Positions 21,295 through 32,299 of a stretch of 64,000 nucleotides of DNA are shown one piece after another. Source of the stretch: Erpobdella octoculata (taxonomy: Eukaryota > Annelida > Clitellata > Hirudinida > Erpobdellidae); assembly GCA_963978895.1 (NCBI GenBank), contig OZ022240.1, forward strand, positions 43,064,768 to 43,128,767, read 5' to 3'. The notes under the pieces were generated by a model, which was not told the DNA's origin, made no database searches, and was given only the letters and a program-made list of their open reading frames with translations. Position 1 is the first letter of the stretch, and the number at the start of each line of letters is the position of its first letter. The translations under genes and the position numbers were made by a program.

Positions 21295-21520
21295 CTAGCT
21301 CTGTTACCCAGTGTTACTTGGGTTTTTACAGGATTTTCGTTTCGTTTTTGTGCAAAAAATTGTTTATCGGTGGTATAATAGATTCTTGTTTGTTGAATGC
21401 TTTTCAATTAAGACGATTAATACTTTCTCTTTTCATTGAACTCATTTTTGCTTGGTTTTTATACTTTTATTTGTTTTATTGATTTAGTTAAAACGTACTT
21501 TAAATCTAATTTAAAAAAAA
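21295..21520 (-). mobile_element. Helitron-like 3' terminus next to TRIM stop codon
   Basis: On the minus strand this ends ACCCAAGTAACACTGGGT, a perfect 5-bp-stem hairpin, then AACAGAGCTAG and a T. That is the Helitron arrangement of hairpin, CTAG and target T. Related ends lie at 31494, 45234 and 58027 (minus) and at 38664-38667 and 38966-38969 (plus). The body (CTTGGTTTTTAT, GATTTAGTTAAAACG) is shared with 58.0-58.25 and 45.23-45.45 kb. No coding region was seen. Confidence 0.65.
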
Positions 21521-21626
21521 ATAAATTGATTTAAAAATTGGTTTTTGTTTGCTTCTTTTTCATTAAATTCAACTCTTTTTTGCTCGGTTTTTATATTTTT
21601 ATTTATTTTATCAATTTAGTAAAAAC

Positions 21627-21690
21627 CCCGAGCAGTGATGTTTCCATTGATCGTTACTAAAACTGAAATCGCAAATTGCATGGATAATTT
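21627..21690. repeat. Short dispersed repeat end
   Basis: CCCCGAGCAGTGATGTTTCC followed by a CGTTACTAAAACTG stretch recurs at 25756-25790 and, inverted, at 27785-27830. It looks like the end of a small transposon of unknown family. Confidence 0.55.
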
Positions 21691-22545
21691 CAAAGTAATC
21701 TTAAAATAAATAATAGTTATTATTAATAACTAAGACATTGCAAATAGAACCAAGGATAGATGAAAAATAATGGCACACTAGGGGCTCTAATTTGACCAAT
21801 CTATTCAAGCAGGTTTGAAAAGAGTTATATAAGGTGTTAAAGCTGTCCACATCAAAAATATAGATGCTAATAAAGTTATTAGCCTAGCAAAATAGGTTGC
21901 TCAAATGGAGAAAGATAAAATTATTAAAAAGGTAGGCTAAAAAAAGCGATGGACTACATGAAACTTAAGAGAACTTCTGTCCGTGAATTGACAAAGAATG
22001 TATTTCATTAAGCACAAGATGTTTGCAACTTTTGTTACGCCCCCGCAATTCAGTAAATACAATTTTAAATGGAATGGAATAGAATATATTTAAACTAGTT
22101 GGTTTCTGCAAGTTTTAGTTTTATAGTTTTTTCAAGTTGTTTGCTTCACTCTGTTTCTATGGCAGCTGCTTTTCCTATCATTTATCAACTTTTGACGGTC
22201 TTTTTCGGTTTAAGTTTGAGAAACACTCTGATATCAAGTATGAATGTTTTCACGTCTCAACATCAAAAGAGAAAAAACTGCTAATACAATAAAAACACAA
22301 AGAGCTACACTAGCTCAACTTTTTCAAGTTAATGAACTTCTCCTGAGATTATAATTTTCAAGATAATTTATTAAAAATTGTCCGATTAAAAATACAGAGT
22401 CGGCCAAATACTATGCGACCACGATACACATGTTTACACAATACAAAACTGCAATGCCTACAAAAAAACTATGTCTAAAATAATACGCTTCAAATTTAAA
22501 AAAGATTTACAAAAAAACTGAAAAACCTTGAAACATAAATGAAAA
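21691..22545. other. Non-coding stretch, no gene seen
   Basis: No protein similarity was recognised. TAGCTCAACTTTTTCAAGTTAATGAA (about 22310-22335) recurs at about 27258. The 3' flank shared by the Type II minus-strand genes begins near 22545. Confidence 0.5.
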
Positions 22546-22578
22546 AAAATGAAAATGTGAAATCAGAATTTAAACATG

Positions 22579-22584
22579 TTTATT
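22579..22584 (-). terminator. Candidate polyadenylation signal AATAAA
   Basis: AATAAA on the minus strand, about 220 bp beyond the stop of the 22.8-24.6 kb gene, at the same relative position as near 15786. Confidence 0.45.
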
Positions 22585-22805
22585 AATGTAATTAATTTAA
22601 TGTAATAGAACACATTAAATAGGTAGGTATATTCAAATACATGGTTTTAAATGTTAACAAAAAACAAACTAAACTTGTTATAACAGACTAATTTTTAATA
22701 AACTTTAAAGTATTTTTAGTTTGAAAAATGCATATTTGTATAAGATCAATAAAACTATAAATCAAAACTAATGCATATAAAGTAAACACTTATAAATTAA
22801 AAACA

Positions 22806-24605
22806 TCACAATTGAAAAATACTCATTAAACTAGAATTTGTTGATTTACTAATTGCCAATAAACGATTTGTTCTTGAGTCAAAACACATACTTTCTAGTT
22901 CACATTGAGCATCAAAAGAGTTTACGTAATTCAAATTAAAATCAAATACATGAATTTCTGTTGTATTATAATCAGCCACAAACAAACATGAGTTGTTATC
23001 CGTAGTCAGCTGATAAAAGTGTCCAACTTTGTGTGTTGAATCTGAATCAAATTGCTTGACAACATCTCCATTGCAGTTAATTAAAAATAGTCCAGACTCA
23101 TTTAAAACGGCAAAGCGAACTTTTTTCATGTTTACAACACCATAAACTCCATATATTAAATCAATACAATCTGGTAATGTGACAACTTGTACAATATCGC
23201 CTTCCAATGTAATTTCAAACAATTTTTTGTTTTCCAGAACAATTAAATTTTTTTCTGATGAACATAGAATTTCACATTCATTCAATTCAACTGTTTTCTT
23301 CCACTCAGGACTGTCTTTCTGTTTTTCAAGATTATAAATTTCAAGTGATGAATCATTCATAACAAAGAAAAAGTGCTCAACCAATTCAGTTTTATGAAAC
23401 AAAGAATCTTTAATATTTAACCCAATAGAGAAGAGATATTCATATGTTTCACTGCAATAAACATCAATTTTATAAGAATCATTATTCTGACCACCAAGAT
23501 AAACTCTTGTGTTGGTAACTGATAGTTTCTGAATATCAGCAATCGATACGACGATCGTTTTACAAAGCTCGGGTACAATTTCATCAACTGATAAAAGCTC
23601 TCCTATTGAAATTTGTGAAGAGAGAAAGTTTTCATTTAACAGTTTTGGCCTGAAAACAAGATTCAATTTTTCTGTGAAACATTTGGAAGACAAATCTTGA
23701 TTTTTTGTCGAAATATTTTCCTCATCACCTATCCACTCAACTTTGTCATTTTCAATTGCTTCAACAAGTTTAACTGGATTACAATGTTGAGACCATTTTT
23801 CATATTTGTTAATTTTTTCATCAAGTACCGTGTTCATCGTTAACAATTCTTTTGAATATAATGTTAAATTTTTCTCAATTTCAAGTTTTTTTCCATCAAT
23901 AATTGCAAAACTGTTTTTTTCATATGACTCAACATAATTTATAAAATTATTTTTAATATCTTCACAATGTTTTTGAATCTGCATTTTTAATTTCTCAGCC
24001 TTATTGGAAATATTCACTCTATGAGTATCAATTGCATTTGAATTTGCTTTTAAGGCATCTTTCATATTATAACTTTTAATTATTTCTTGCTCCAACGTTT
24101 TGTTAAATAATTCTTTAAATTCCGCAAACGTTTTCAAGATGCAAGAAACATGATCAAACAGTTTTTCTGAATCTACCCATTTCTGACAAGATTTGCAGTA
24201 TGATATTTCAAAATCATCTTTTGAACTAATTCTTGCTAAGGCATGATTTTTCAACGAAGGTATTTTTTCATGAACAGACAAACATGTCAAACACAAATAC
24301 AACTTACATTCAAAACAGAATCTAGTAGACTTTTCTTTCGAGCAAGTTCCACAGAATATTTTATTTGTTTCAGTAAGGCATTCAATAAATTCATTTTTCT
24401 TCAAATTTTCTAAACCTCCTTCAGGTTGTTCAAAACAAATATCACATTTTGGACATTTTAATTTGTTTTCTTTGTTTGAAATTTTTTCATTAAATTCAAA
24501 TTTGAGACATTCAAAACAGAAACTGTGCAAACATGAAAGCATCCGAGCATCTTTAATTTCTTCTGAACAAATGAAACATTTTACAAAACTTGAATAATTT
24601 TCCAT
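22806..24605 (-). CDS. Type II TRIM-like protein: RING, B-box, coiled coil, NHL-like propeller (599 aa)
   Basis: This is an intact single-exon gene, close to the 16.0-17.8 kb copy along its whole length. The RING is complete (CFIC, CLHSFCFEC, CPKC), the B-box is complete (CGTC, CFECKLYLCLTC, H, H), and YCKSCQKWVDS with HVSC follows. The coiled coil is at about 165-265 and the propeller at about 335-599, with LTTDNNSCLFVADYNTTEIH, ending SIFQL. The start is the conserved MENYSSF ATG. Its upstream flank is an inverted copy of the flank of the 29.7-31.5 kb gene, so the two are divergently arranged around a large imperfect palindrome. The RING predicts E3 ligase activity; the substrate is unknown. 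Confidence 0.9.
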   Translation of the reverse strand: MENYSSFVKCFICSEEIKDARMLSCLHSFCFECLKFEFNEKISNKENKLKCPKCDICFEQPEGGLENLKKNEFIECLTETNKIFCGTCSKEKSTRFCFECKLYLCLTCLSVHEKIPSLKNHALARISSKDDFEISYCKSCQKWVDSEKLFDHVSCILKTFAEFKELFNKTLEQEIIKSYNMKDALKANSNAIDTHRVNISNKAEKLKMQIQKHCEDIKNNFINYVESYEKNSFAIIDGKKLEIEKNLTLYSKELLTMNTVLDEKINKYEKWSQHCNPVKLVEAIENDKVEWIGDEENISTKNQDLSSKCFTEKLNLVFRPKLLNENFLSSQISIGELLSVDEIVPELCKTIVVSIADIQKLSVTNTRVYLGGQNNDSYKIDVYCSETYEYLFSIGLNIKDSLFHKTELVEHFFFVMNDSSLEIYNLEKQKDSPEWKKTVELNECEILCSSEKNLIVLENKKLFEITLEGDIVQVVTLPDCIDLIYGVYGVVNMKKVRFAVLNESGLFLINCNGDVVKQFDSDSTHKVGHFYQLTTDNNSCLFVADYNTTEIHVFDFNLNYVNSFDAQCELESMCFDSRTNRLLAISKSTNSSLMSIFQL

Positions 24606-25850
24606 TTCTGTAATTGGTAAATTTAATTATGAAACAGTTTAAAAAGTTTATGCAAAAAAAATAATATTTTAAAATATTATTTTGCGATGTTTTAATGTTA
24701 GAGAGCACCTCATCATGAGTTGCTGACTAGGGTGTACTGAGTTGCCAAGCAATGATGTAATATATAAATTCAATAGCTGATATTTAGCATGCACTTATTT
24801 TTTTAAATATTTATACAAATTCGTTGTTTACTAAAATCTCAATAAGTAGTGGAAAATTATTTCTGATGAGAATATTTTTTTAATATTTTGAAAGCCAACC
24901 ATATTAAATTAAAAAAATTACAAATATGAGTTGAAAACTGCATGTTATGTAAGTTATGGTAAGTTAAATCTAAAGCAGTTGACTGAAATTTTACATTTCG
25001 ATACAAATAGTCTTTAATTATTAGTTTTAGATTAAAAAAGTTGTTATTTCTACATAATTTTCATTAAAAATTGTTTAATTTCAATTATACTAAACTGTGG
25101 AAGCAATTTTTAAATGATAAATAAATGATATTAATAATTTATTTAAAGTTATTTCTGCTTTAACAAGTCTTTTATCGTGATTTTGTTCTCATTTACATTA
25201 AAATTCCGGTTAATTTCTTTCAAAAAATTCACGCTTTACTAAGAAATCACCAACTAGTTAATAATTTAATCAAATTTTTTCTTGTGTGAAAGCTTTTGAT
25301 AACTTTTTTTGTTCTTGTTCATAAACGGTCGCTGCTATTGCCCCGGCGGTTTGCCGTGGTTGTAATTGGTAAAACTGCTACTGTACCCTAACCCTTTAAA
25401 AAATATGTACATCTCCATTAATTAATCGAAAGATCAAATTTTTGGCATAACTGCCGGTACAGTAGCACTTTTACAACTTATTGCCCCGGCTACCGGCGTC
25501 TACTGCCTGTGTAATAGTTATAACGTTCATAAACGTCAGTATGTTACTACGGCACTGGGCCTACAATTTCAGAAAATAATTCATTTCCGAGTTAAAAGTG
25601 AAAGAAAGATTATCTAAGTGAAAACAAAACAAAATTAAAACGTAAATTACTGTAGTTAAACAATGAGTCGGAATATCTCTAATAATTCAACGCAGTCAAC
25701 AATATTTGTCAAAAACTTAATCGCTACACTGAAAACCGAAAGCTGTATGGAAAAACCCCGAAAAGTGATGTTCCCATTAGTTGTAAAAAGCACAAATAAT
25801 CGCAAAAAAGTTTTAAAATAATTAATAGTTATTTGTATTATTATTTATAA
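24606..25850. repeat. Left arm of large imperfect palindrome
   Basis: Segments of this arm recur in reverse complement on the other side. ACTAGGGTGTACTGAGTTGC (24728) pairs with GCAACTCAGTACACCCTAGT (29551), and AAGCTTTTGATAAC (25291) with GTTATCAAAAGCTTT (28991). The GGCGGTTTGCCG region (25345) pairs with 28940, and CAATGAGTCG (25661) with CGACTCATTG (27929). The inner end is near 25850. Confidence 0.8.
25368..25473. mobile_element. Foldback/MITE element, copy 1
   Basis: GGTAAAACTGCTACTGTACC (25368-25387) is inverted at 25455-25473 as GGTACAGTAGCACTTTTAC. The interior has CTAACCCTTTAAAAAATATG, the reverse of the TTTAGGG-bearing interior of the copy at 45038-45219. No coding capacity. Confidence 0.7.
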
Positions 25851-25984
25851 CTAAAACATTGCTAATAACTGTTGATAAAATAAAAACAAGTAAATTAAAA
25901 ACGAATTTTTAAAACCAATGCTCTTATATGTAATTAAAACACAAATTTTGCAATATATCTTAATTATATCGAAATATCGAAATT

Positions 25985-26195
25985 AATTAAAATTATCTAA
26001 ATTAATTGACTTATTGTAAAACTAATAATTGAATATTGCATTGTCTTCTATTTTGAGCATGTATGCAAAATTTGAAAAAATCTATCATCAGGAAGTGACT
26101 CAAAAATTGATTGCAAGATTTGAAACAGACAGAGAAACAAACAGACAGACAGAGAAACAGAGACGACGAGTTAATAAAAGCATTGGTAATAATAA
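25985..26195. repeat. Tandem duplication unit 1
   Basis: AATTGACTTATTGTAAAACT through TCATCAGGAAGTGACTCAA and a short run of GACAGAGAAAC to GACGAGTTAATAAAAGC. The same block returns at 26455-26755 with many more 12-bp repeats. Confidence 0.85.
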
Positions 26196-26338
26196 TAAAA
26201 ATATCATCAAAAAGCATCGAATTTAAATATCTCAACTATTTTCATGAAAATTTCGTACACGCTTGAGAATCGCGGTCAGTGAGTGTGGTTCGTGTTAACT
26301 TGGTAAAATAGTCTGCCAGTCGGTTAGCGTTTTGTGGT

Positions 26339-26455
26339 CAAGAAAACCTTCAAGAAAACCCTCAAGAAAACCCTCAAGAAAACCCTCAAGAAAACCCTCA
26401 AGAAAACCCTCAAGAAAACCCTCAAGAAACCCCTCGATAAAATCCTCAAGAAAAT
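26339..26455. repeat. 12-bp minisatellite CAAGAAAACCCT
   Basis: About nine consecutive 12-bp units, the last ones degenerate. It lies between the two tandem duplication units. Confidence 0.92.
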
Positions 26456-26584
26456 TAACTAAATTAATTGACTTATTGTAAAACTAATAATTGAATATTG
26501 CATTGTCTTCTATCTTGAGCATGTATGCAAAATTTGAAAAAAATCTATCATCAGGAAGTGACTCAAAAATTGATTGCAAGATTT

Positions 26585-26722
26585 GAAACAGACAGAGAAA
26601 CAGACAGAGAAACAGACAGAGAAACAGACAGAGAAACAGACAGAGAAACAGACAGAGAAACAGACAGAGAAACAGACAGAGAAACAGACAGAGAAACAGA
26701 CAGAGAAACAGACAGAGAAACA
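26585..26722. repeat. 12-bp minisatellite GACAGAGAAACA
   Basis: About 11.5 units in tandem duplication unit 2 (26455-26755). The period is a multiple of three, so it yields open frames on both strands (Thr-Asp-Arg-Glu or Val-Cys-Phe-Ser). These are artefacts. Confidence 0.95.
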
Positions 26723-27024
26723 GAGCCGACGAGTTAATAAAAGCATTGGTAATAAAATAAATTCAGCAGAGAATATGTATTATACTCATATATTCATCTT
26801 GATTAAAAAATCGATCAACAACTCTACCAAAATGACACATTTAGAAAGAAATATAGTCATTTATACGTAGATTTACGAATTAGAAAGTTGTTGTTGATTC
26901 CTTAATTTTTTGTTACTCTGTAAAACACAATCTTAAATTGTGTGCTCTCTTTTAATTATGATATTCTAGCAAAAAATTCAATTTTTAGTTGTGGTCTTTA
27001 TATGCATATTTTCTCTTTCACAAC

Positions 27025-27205
27025 GCCTTTTCCAAGACAAGTCTTGCTCGAAGGCGAGAAAGGGTACTTGCAGAGGCAGCCATTTATAGGCGCCTACCCC
27101 TTTTAGTGATGCGAGTGAACTCCTTGCTTAAGGGAGTTTTAGTAACGATTAATGGTGACCTAACGATCGACAGGCGAACGCTCTACCGCTCTGCCACCAG
27201 TGTAT
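27025..27205 (-). mobile_element. tRNA-derived SINE-like element
   Basis: The minus strand from 27205 reads GGTGGCAGAGCGGTAGAGCG then TTCGCCTGTCGATCG. It has a perfect A-box (TGGCAGAGCGG) and a tRNA-like D-arm. The B-box expected about 30 bp further is replaced by CACCATTAATCGTTACTAAA, the dispersed repeat end found at 21.65 and 27.79 kb. The body to 27025 (GGCGCCTATAAATGGC, CTGCAAGTACCC) is unassigned. It is probably a chimeric or degraded SINE, not a working tRNA. Confidence 0.55.
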
Positions 27206-27384
27206 ATGTATGTAAATGTATATGTCCATATGTATGTGTGTAAATGTACATATGTATATAGCTCAACTTTTTCAAGTTAATGAATTCCTCCTGAGATTAT
27301 AACTCTTAAGATAACTAGTGGTTTTATCCGTCCCAAGGACGGATGTTTTAAAATTACGATGAACTTTGGGTAAAAATGGAGAAT

Positions 27385-27745
27385 AGCGGCAGAAGAAAAA
27401 TTGGTTTAAAAGTAAAACAATAAATAATTACCAAAGACATTTAAAATTTATTAACTGTCACTAATTCAAATGATTTGTAATTGCATTTTAAGTTGTGTTT
27501 TGGGTAAAATAATAGATTTTAGTTTCTAAGATTATTTAATTGTAAGATTATGTGGCTACTTGATTTTTGGCTAAAAAACAAAAATAAATAAAGTAGTAAT
27601 TGTAGGCTGGGACAAACGCATATATTGCCTTACCTGTAGATCCGCCACTGTTCTGAAGAAATTGTGATGTTTTCTCTTATGTGACCGTTTTTATATGGCA
27701 AAAAAAAAATTTTATAAAAAAATTTATCTTATTAATAATAAAATT
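27385..27745. repeat. Dispersed repeat R3, copy 2
   Basis: Nearly identical to 15340-15745 in the same orientation. The left junction (ATGGAGAATAGCGGCAGAA) also occurs near 3929. Confidence 0.8.
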
Positions 27746-28079
27746 AATTATTAATTATTTTGCGATTATTTATGCTTTTTGCGATTTCAGTTTTAGTAAC
27801 GATTAATGGGAACATCACTGCTCGGGGTTTTTCCATTTTCCATAAGCAGCTTTCGGTTTTCAGCGTGGCGATATTTTAAGTTTTAGACGAATATTCTTGG
27901 CGGTGTTGAATTATTAGATATACTTCGACTCATTGTTTAACTACAGTAATTTAATAATTAAAGTTTTTTTTGGTTCTCATTCAGGTAACCTTTTTCTAAC
28001 TTTTAACTTGGGAATGAATTGGTTTCGGGAATTGTAGGCGTAGTCAGTAGTGGCATAGTAACACACTCTCTCAATTAAA

Positions 28080-28340
28080 TTTGTATAGTGCTATTTCCTT
28101 GGCGTTCAATAGCTCTCGGCCATAAACTGATTAAACAGATAAGTTTTAAGTCCACGACGGAAAACAGTGAGAGAAGTAGATTTTAGTTTAGTAAGAGAAG
28201 TAGTAAGAAAGTTCCAGAGAAAGGGACCAGAGTAGGAAAAAGAGTGTTTAGCAAAAGAATGCTTAACGGAAAAGATACGAAAGAGAGGAAGATCGAAGAC
28301 CAGACTTAGGAGGGATTTTTATTAAGTTAGTTTGTTAGAG
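28080..28340 (-). pseudogene. Non-LTR retrotransposon C-terminal fragment
   Basis: The minus strand keeps SYSGPFLWNFL, then LTVFRRGLKTYLFNQF followed by a stop. This is the conserved C-terminal end of non-LTR (L2/RTE/jockey-like) ORF2 proteins (SYSGPxLWNSLP...FRRGLKTHLF). The same family sits at 33362-33573. The copy is 5'-truncated and lies inside the right palindrome arm. Confidence 0.78.
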
Positions 28341-28895
28341 TGGAGAAGAGCAATTTTTAATTTTAAACATTAGTAAGCAAATTTAAAAAATACCCAAAAT
28401 TTAAGAAAAAGCCAATGAAGAAGAACAAGAGATGGAGAGATATGAGAAAAGAAAGAGGTGCAAGAAACTAATCGTCGGTTCGCGCACAGCAGCACATGCT
28501 CACATACAGGCACACATAGGAAGGAAAGGCCCATGCTATGCATGGACTCCATGTGCTGTGACACCAAAACGCATACCAGCACACGCACAAATAGGAAAGT
28601 TCTGATGAAGCTAATAGGCCGTGAGAGGTTGGCAGAAAGATCAGCATCTCTGTGAGGTCAGAAACTGCTCCACAACTCTGGCACATGAAAATTATTGTGT
28701 TGTAGATCATCCACGCAAGCCACTTAAGCTTCTATTTCTCTCTTTCGATGTGATCATCTATACTCCTTCCAGCCAGTGGCATAGTTAGTCCCCCTTTATT
28801 AATTTCTGCATATTCCACTATATCTAGCATTCTCCTAAGTTATTCCAGTCTCTGATTTTGGTAGTTTTAAAAATATTCATAAAAATTATAAATGA
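28341..28895. other. Insert in palindrome arm, no gene seen
   Basis: Somewhat less AT-rich than its surroundings. Several overlapping frames around 28370-28710 on both strands have no recognisable motif and are not called. CAGTGGCATAGTTAGTCCCCC near 28775 resembles a hAT-type terminal sequence. Confidence 0.4.
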
Positions 28896-28898
28896 AAA

Positions 28899-28965
28899 AG
28901 ACTGTCGCGGCAATAGCAATTTTACCGCTTGTTGCTACTGCAAACCGCCGGGGGTAATAGGATCA
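28899..28965. mobile_element. Foldback/MITE remnant, copy 2
   Basis: AATAGCAATTTTACCGC next to a GCTACTGCAAACCGCC segment corresponds, inverted, to the outer part of copy 1 (25.33-25.39 kb). It lacks the interior and second arm. Confidence 0.5.
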
Positions 28966-29680
28966 ACCTTTATAAACAAGAAAAACAAAATGTTATCAAA
29001 AGCTTTCAAACAAGAAAAAATTTGATTGATTTATTGACTTGAAGGTGATTTCTTATTAGAGCGTCCCGGGTCAATTTTGATGGGAATTAACCAATATTTT
29101 AATTAATTTAAATAAAAACACAACAATAAAAAATAGTAACAACAGAAATAAAAACAAGTTATTTATAGGAATTTATCATTTAAAACTTCTTTCTGCAGTT
29201 TAGTATAATTAAAATTAAACAATTTCAATAAAAATTAGGTACAAATAATAATTTTTTAATCTAAAACTAATAATTAAATAATATTTATATTGAAATGTAA
29301 GATTTCTATCAACTCTTTTAGTTTTAACGTACCATAACTTATATAAGATGCAGCTTTTTAAATCATATTTAAAATTGTTTAATTTAATATGGTTGGCTTT
29401 AAAATTATTAAAAATATATTCTAATCTAAAATAATTTTCCACTACCCATTGAGATTTATGTAAACCATTTTTTATACTAATTTAACAATTTAAGTGCATG
29501 CTAAATATCAACTATTGAATTTATTTATTACATCATTGCTTGGCAACTCAGTACACCCTAGTCAGCAACTCAAAGTAGCATCTGTAACAATAAAACATCC
29601 CAAAATAATATTTGAAAATATTATCTTGTTTTGCTTAAACTTTTTTAACTGTATCATAATTTAATTTAATAATTATAGAA

Positions 29681-31476
29681 ATGGAAAATTATTCAAGTTT
29701 TGTGAAGTGTTTTATTTGTTCAGAAGAAATTAAAGATGCTCGAATGCTTCCATGTTTGCACAGCTTCTGTTTTGAATGTCTCAAAGTTGAATTTAATAAA
29801 AAAATGTCAAACAAAAAAAACTTGAATTGTCCAAAATGTGATATTTGTTTTGAACAACCTGAAGGAGGTTTAGAAAATTTAAAGAAAAATGAATTTATTG
29901 AACGTCTTACTGGAACAAATAAAATATTCTGTGGATCTTGCTTAAAAGAAGAAGTTACCAGTTTTTGCTTGGAATGCAAGTTGTATTTGTGTTTGTCATG
30001 TTTATCTGTTCATCAAAAATTTCCTGCAACCAGAAATCATGTTTTAGCAAAAATTAATTCCATGGCCAAAGAAGATCTTGAAGCATCATATTGCAAATCT
30101 TGTCAGAAATGGGTTGATTCAGAAAAACTTTTTGATCATGAATCCTGCATCTTGAAAACTTTTGCAGAATTAAAAAAACTTTTCACAAAAATTTGGAACA
30201 GGAAATAATAAAAAATTACAACAGCATAGAAACTCTGAAAACAAGTTTAAATGCAATTAATATACAGAAACTTTCTGTTGAAAATGAAACTAAAAAATTG
30301 AAAAAACAAATTCAAGAACATTGCAAAGATCTTAAAGTTGAATTTATCAATTTTATTAATTTATGTCAGAACGACTCAAATGCAATTATTGATAGAAAAA
30401 ACAATGAAATTAATCAAAAGTTAATTTTAAATTCAGACGAATTGGTAAAATTGAAGACAGAACTTGAAGAAAAAATTGAAAAATATGAAAAATGGTCTCA
30501 CAATTTTAATCCACTAAGTCTTATTGAAGCAATTGAAAATGATGATGTTAAATTTTTAGATGAAGATGAAAATAATTTAAGAAAAAACCATGAATTGATT
30601 TTTAAGTGTTTTACTGAACAGTTGAATCTTGTTTTTGAACCAAAACCGTTGGATACAAAGTTTCATTCCTCACAATTTTCAATAGGAAATATAATGCCAG
30701 CTAATGAAATTCAACCTAAGCTTATTAAAACAATTGCCCTAACTAATTATAGTATTGGCAAAATATCGATTAGCCAAACAAAGGTGTATATCGTGAGTCT
30801 CAGAGATGGTTCTTATAAAATTGAAGTTTATTGCAAAACAACATATGAATATCTTTTTTCCATTGATTTAAATATAAGATACTCTGTAGAAGTCAAATTA
30901 GTTGATAATTTCTTTTGCATGTTAATCGATTCCTCACTGGATATTTATAATCTTGAAAAACAGAAAGACAGTCCTGATTGGAAGAAAACTATAAAACTTG
31001 AGTTTAGAGGAGATGAGATTGTTGGTTCATCGGATAAAAAATTGTTTGTTTTAAAAAATGAAAAAATAATTGAAATCACATTGAATGGCGAAATTGTACG
31101 TGTCATTACAGTCCCCGAGTATGTCATTGTATTCCGCGAGTCTACATTTTCCATTACTGGCTTGAAAAATGATCACTTTGCAATTTCAAATGATTTAGGA
31201 CTTTATTTAATAAACTGCAAAGGAGATATCATTAAACAAGTTAATTCAAAATCAGGCTTAACTGGAGATAGACTGACAACAGACAACAATTGTAACTTAT
31301 TTGTTGGTGGCTCTTATGGAAAAAAAATTCATGTATATGATTTTAGTTTAAATTTTGTAAAATCGTTTAATGCTCAATCTCATATAAGTGATATTTGTTT
31401 TGATTCAACAACAAATCGGTTATTAGTGACTGGCCTTGAAGAATGTTCTTTTATAATGAATGTATTTCAATTGTGA
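29681..31476 (+). CDS. Type II TRIM-like protein with one frameshift (about 600 aa in two frames)
   Basis: Frame 1 (29681-30208) encodes MENYSSFVKC and a complete RING (CFIC, CLHSFCFEC, CPKC), the B-box (CGSC, CLECKLYLCLSC, H, H) and YCKSCQKWVDS with HESC. It then ends in WNRK and a stop. Frame 2 (30193-31476) resumes at LEQEIIKNYN and runs through the coiled coil and propeller to NVFQL. The frames meet at an A-run (30187-30191) one base shorter than the related sequence needs. It is either a recent pseudogene or an assembly error. The N-terminus resembles the 22.8-24.6 kb gene, whereas the propeller resembles the 19.5 and 56.2 kb copies. This suggests conversion or recombination between lineages. 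A Helitron-like terminus lies 17 bp past the stop. Confidence 0.82.
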
Positions 31477-31493
31477 TGCAAATTTATTTGCAA

Positions 31494-31720
31494 CTATCTG
31501 GGCTATACAGTGTTACTTATTCTGTTGTTTTATGCCAAAAAATGTTTATAAAAGATTCTTAAATGCCTTTCAATTATGACGTTTTTTCACTTTTTTATTA
31601 AAATGAACTCATTTTTGCTTGATTTTTATTTGTTTTATTAATTAAATAAAAAGGTAATTTGAATCTAATTAAAATTGATTCAATAATTAGTTTTTTAATA
31701 AATACATTGTATATAATATA
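31494..31720 (-). mobile_element. Helitron-like 3' terminus next to TRIM stop codon
   Basis: Minus-strand end AATAAGTAACACTGTATAGC then CCAGATAG. This is a diverged version of the 21295 terminus (CTAG has become ATAG and the hairpin is weakened). The body retains AACTCATTTTTGCTTG and TTTGTTTTATTAAT in register with 58.0-58.25 kb. Confidence 0.5.
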
Positions 31721-32299
31721 GTTAATATTAGTGCTGTAAAAAAATTAATTTTTATGCAAATGACATTTTAAACGGTGATAAAACACGTGTTTTTGAATCA
31801 TTATTTTTTGTTTTGAATGATGGATCGCTGACAATTAATTTTATTCAGATTATTATTAAAATAAAAATGAAAATATATGACCCGCGATAGCCGAAAAAAA
31901 ATTTGAATTTCTGCGCAATAATTATTAAGATTTGTATATTTCCATGCTTTTCATATAAAAAAAAAACTTCATGCTTCCAAAATCAAAATGGTTTTAAACA
32001 CTTTATATAGTTAGATGGATGGCCAAACTTATTTACAGCCTTAAAAAGATGCATTTTTAAAGTCACAGATTGCAGATCTGTTTCTAGGTACAATTAGGTA
32101 CTAATCCATACCGAGTTCATAAAATTCATGCGTTTACAACAATTATTATTCATGATCTTTACTGGCGGATTCAGGGGGCCAAGATGCCTTCCCGCTTCCC
32201 TTCGCCATAATTTCAAAAATCGTCTTTTTCATATGACCACAAATCGTTGCATGCATACACGGCTGCAAATGCATGTACACGTTACACGTCTTTTTATAT
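31721..32299. other. Non-coding stretch, no gene seen
   Basis: No supported frame. ACTGGCGGATTCAGGGGGCC near 32161 resembles a degraded transposon end. Confidence 0.4.

Larger units (their letters stand above)
27750..29680. repeat. Right arm of large imperfect palindrome
   Basis: Reverse-complement partner of 24606-25850. It is longer because it carries extra DNA from about 28060 to 28890, including a LINE 3' fragment. It ends directly at the ATG of the 29.7 kb gene. Confidence 0.78.

Noticed and set aside
26510..26870. Repeat array that could be taken for CRISPR or a repeat protein gene
   Set aside because: 12-bp units are contiguous without spacers and lie in eukaryotic DNA; frames on both strands are artefacts.
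27155..27205. Functional tRNA gene
   Set aside because: Only the 5' half is tRNA-like; the B-box and 3' acceptor half are missing.
28370..28710. Cys-rich frames on both strands
   Set aside because: No domain pattern, overlapping in several phases, inside an insert with a LINE fossil.
30180..30215. Programmed frameshift in the TRIM gene
   Set aside because: The site is a plain short A-run with no downstream stem-loop evident, and the other copies are in one frame; a one-base indel is simpler.
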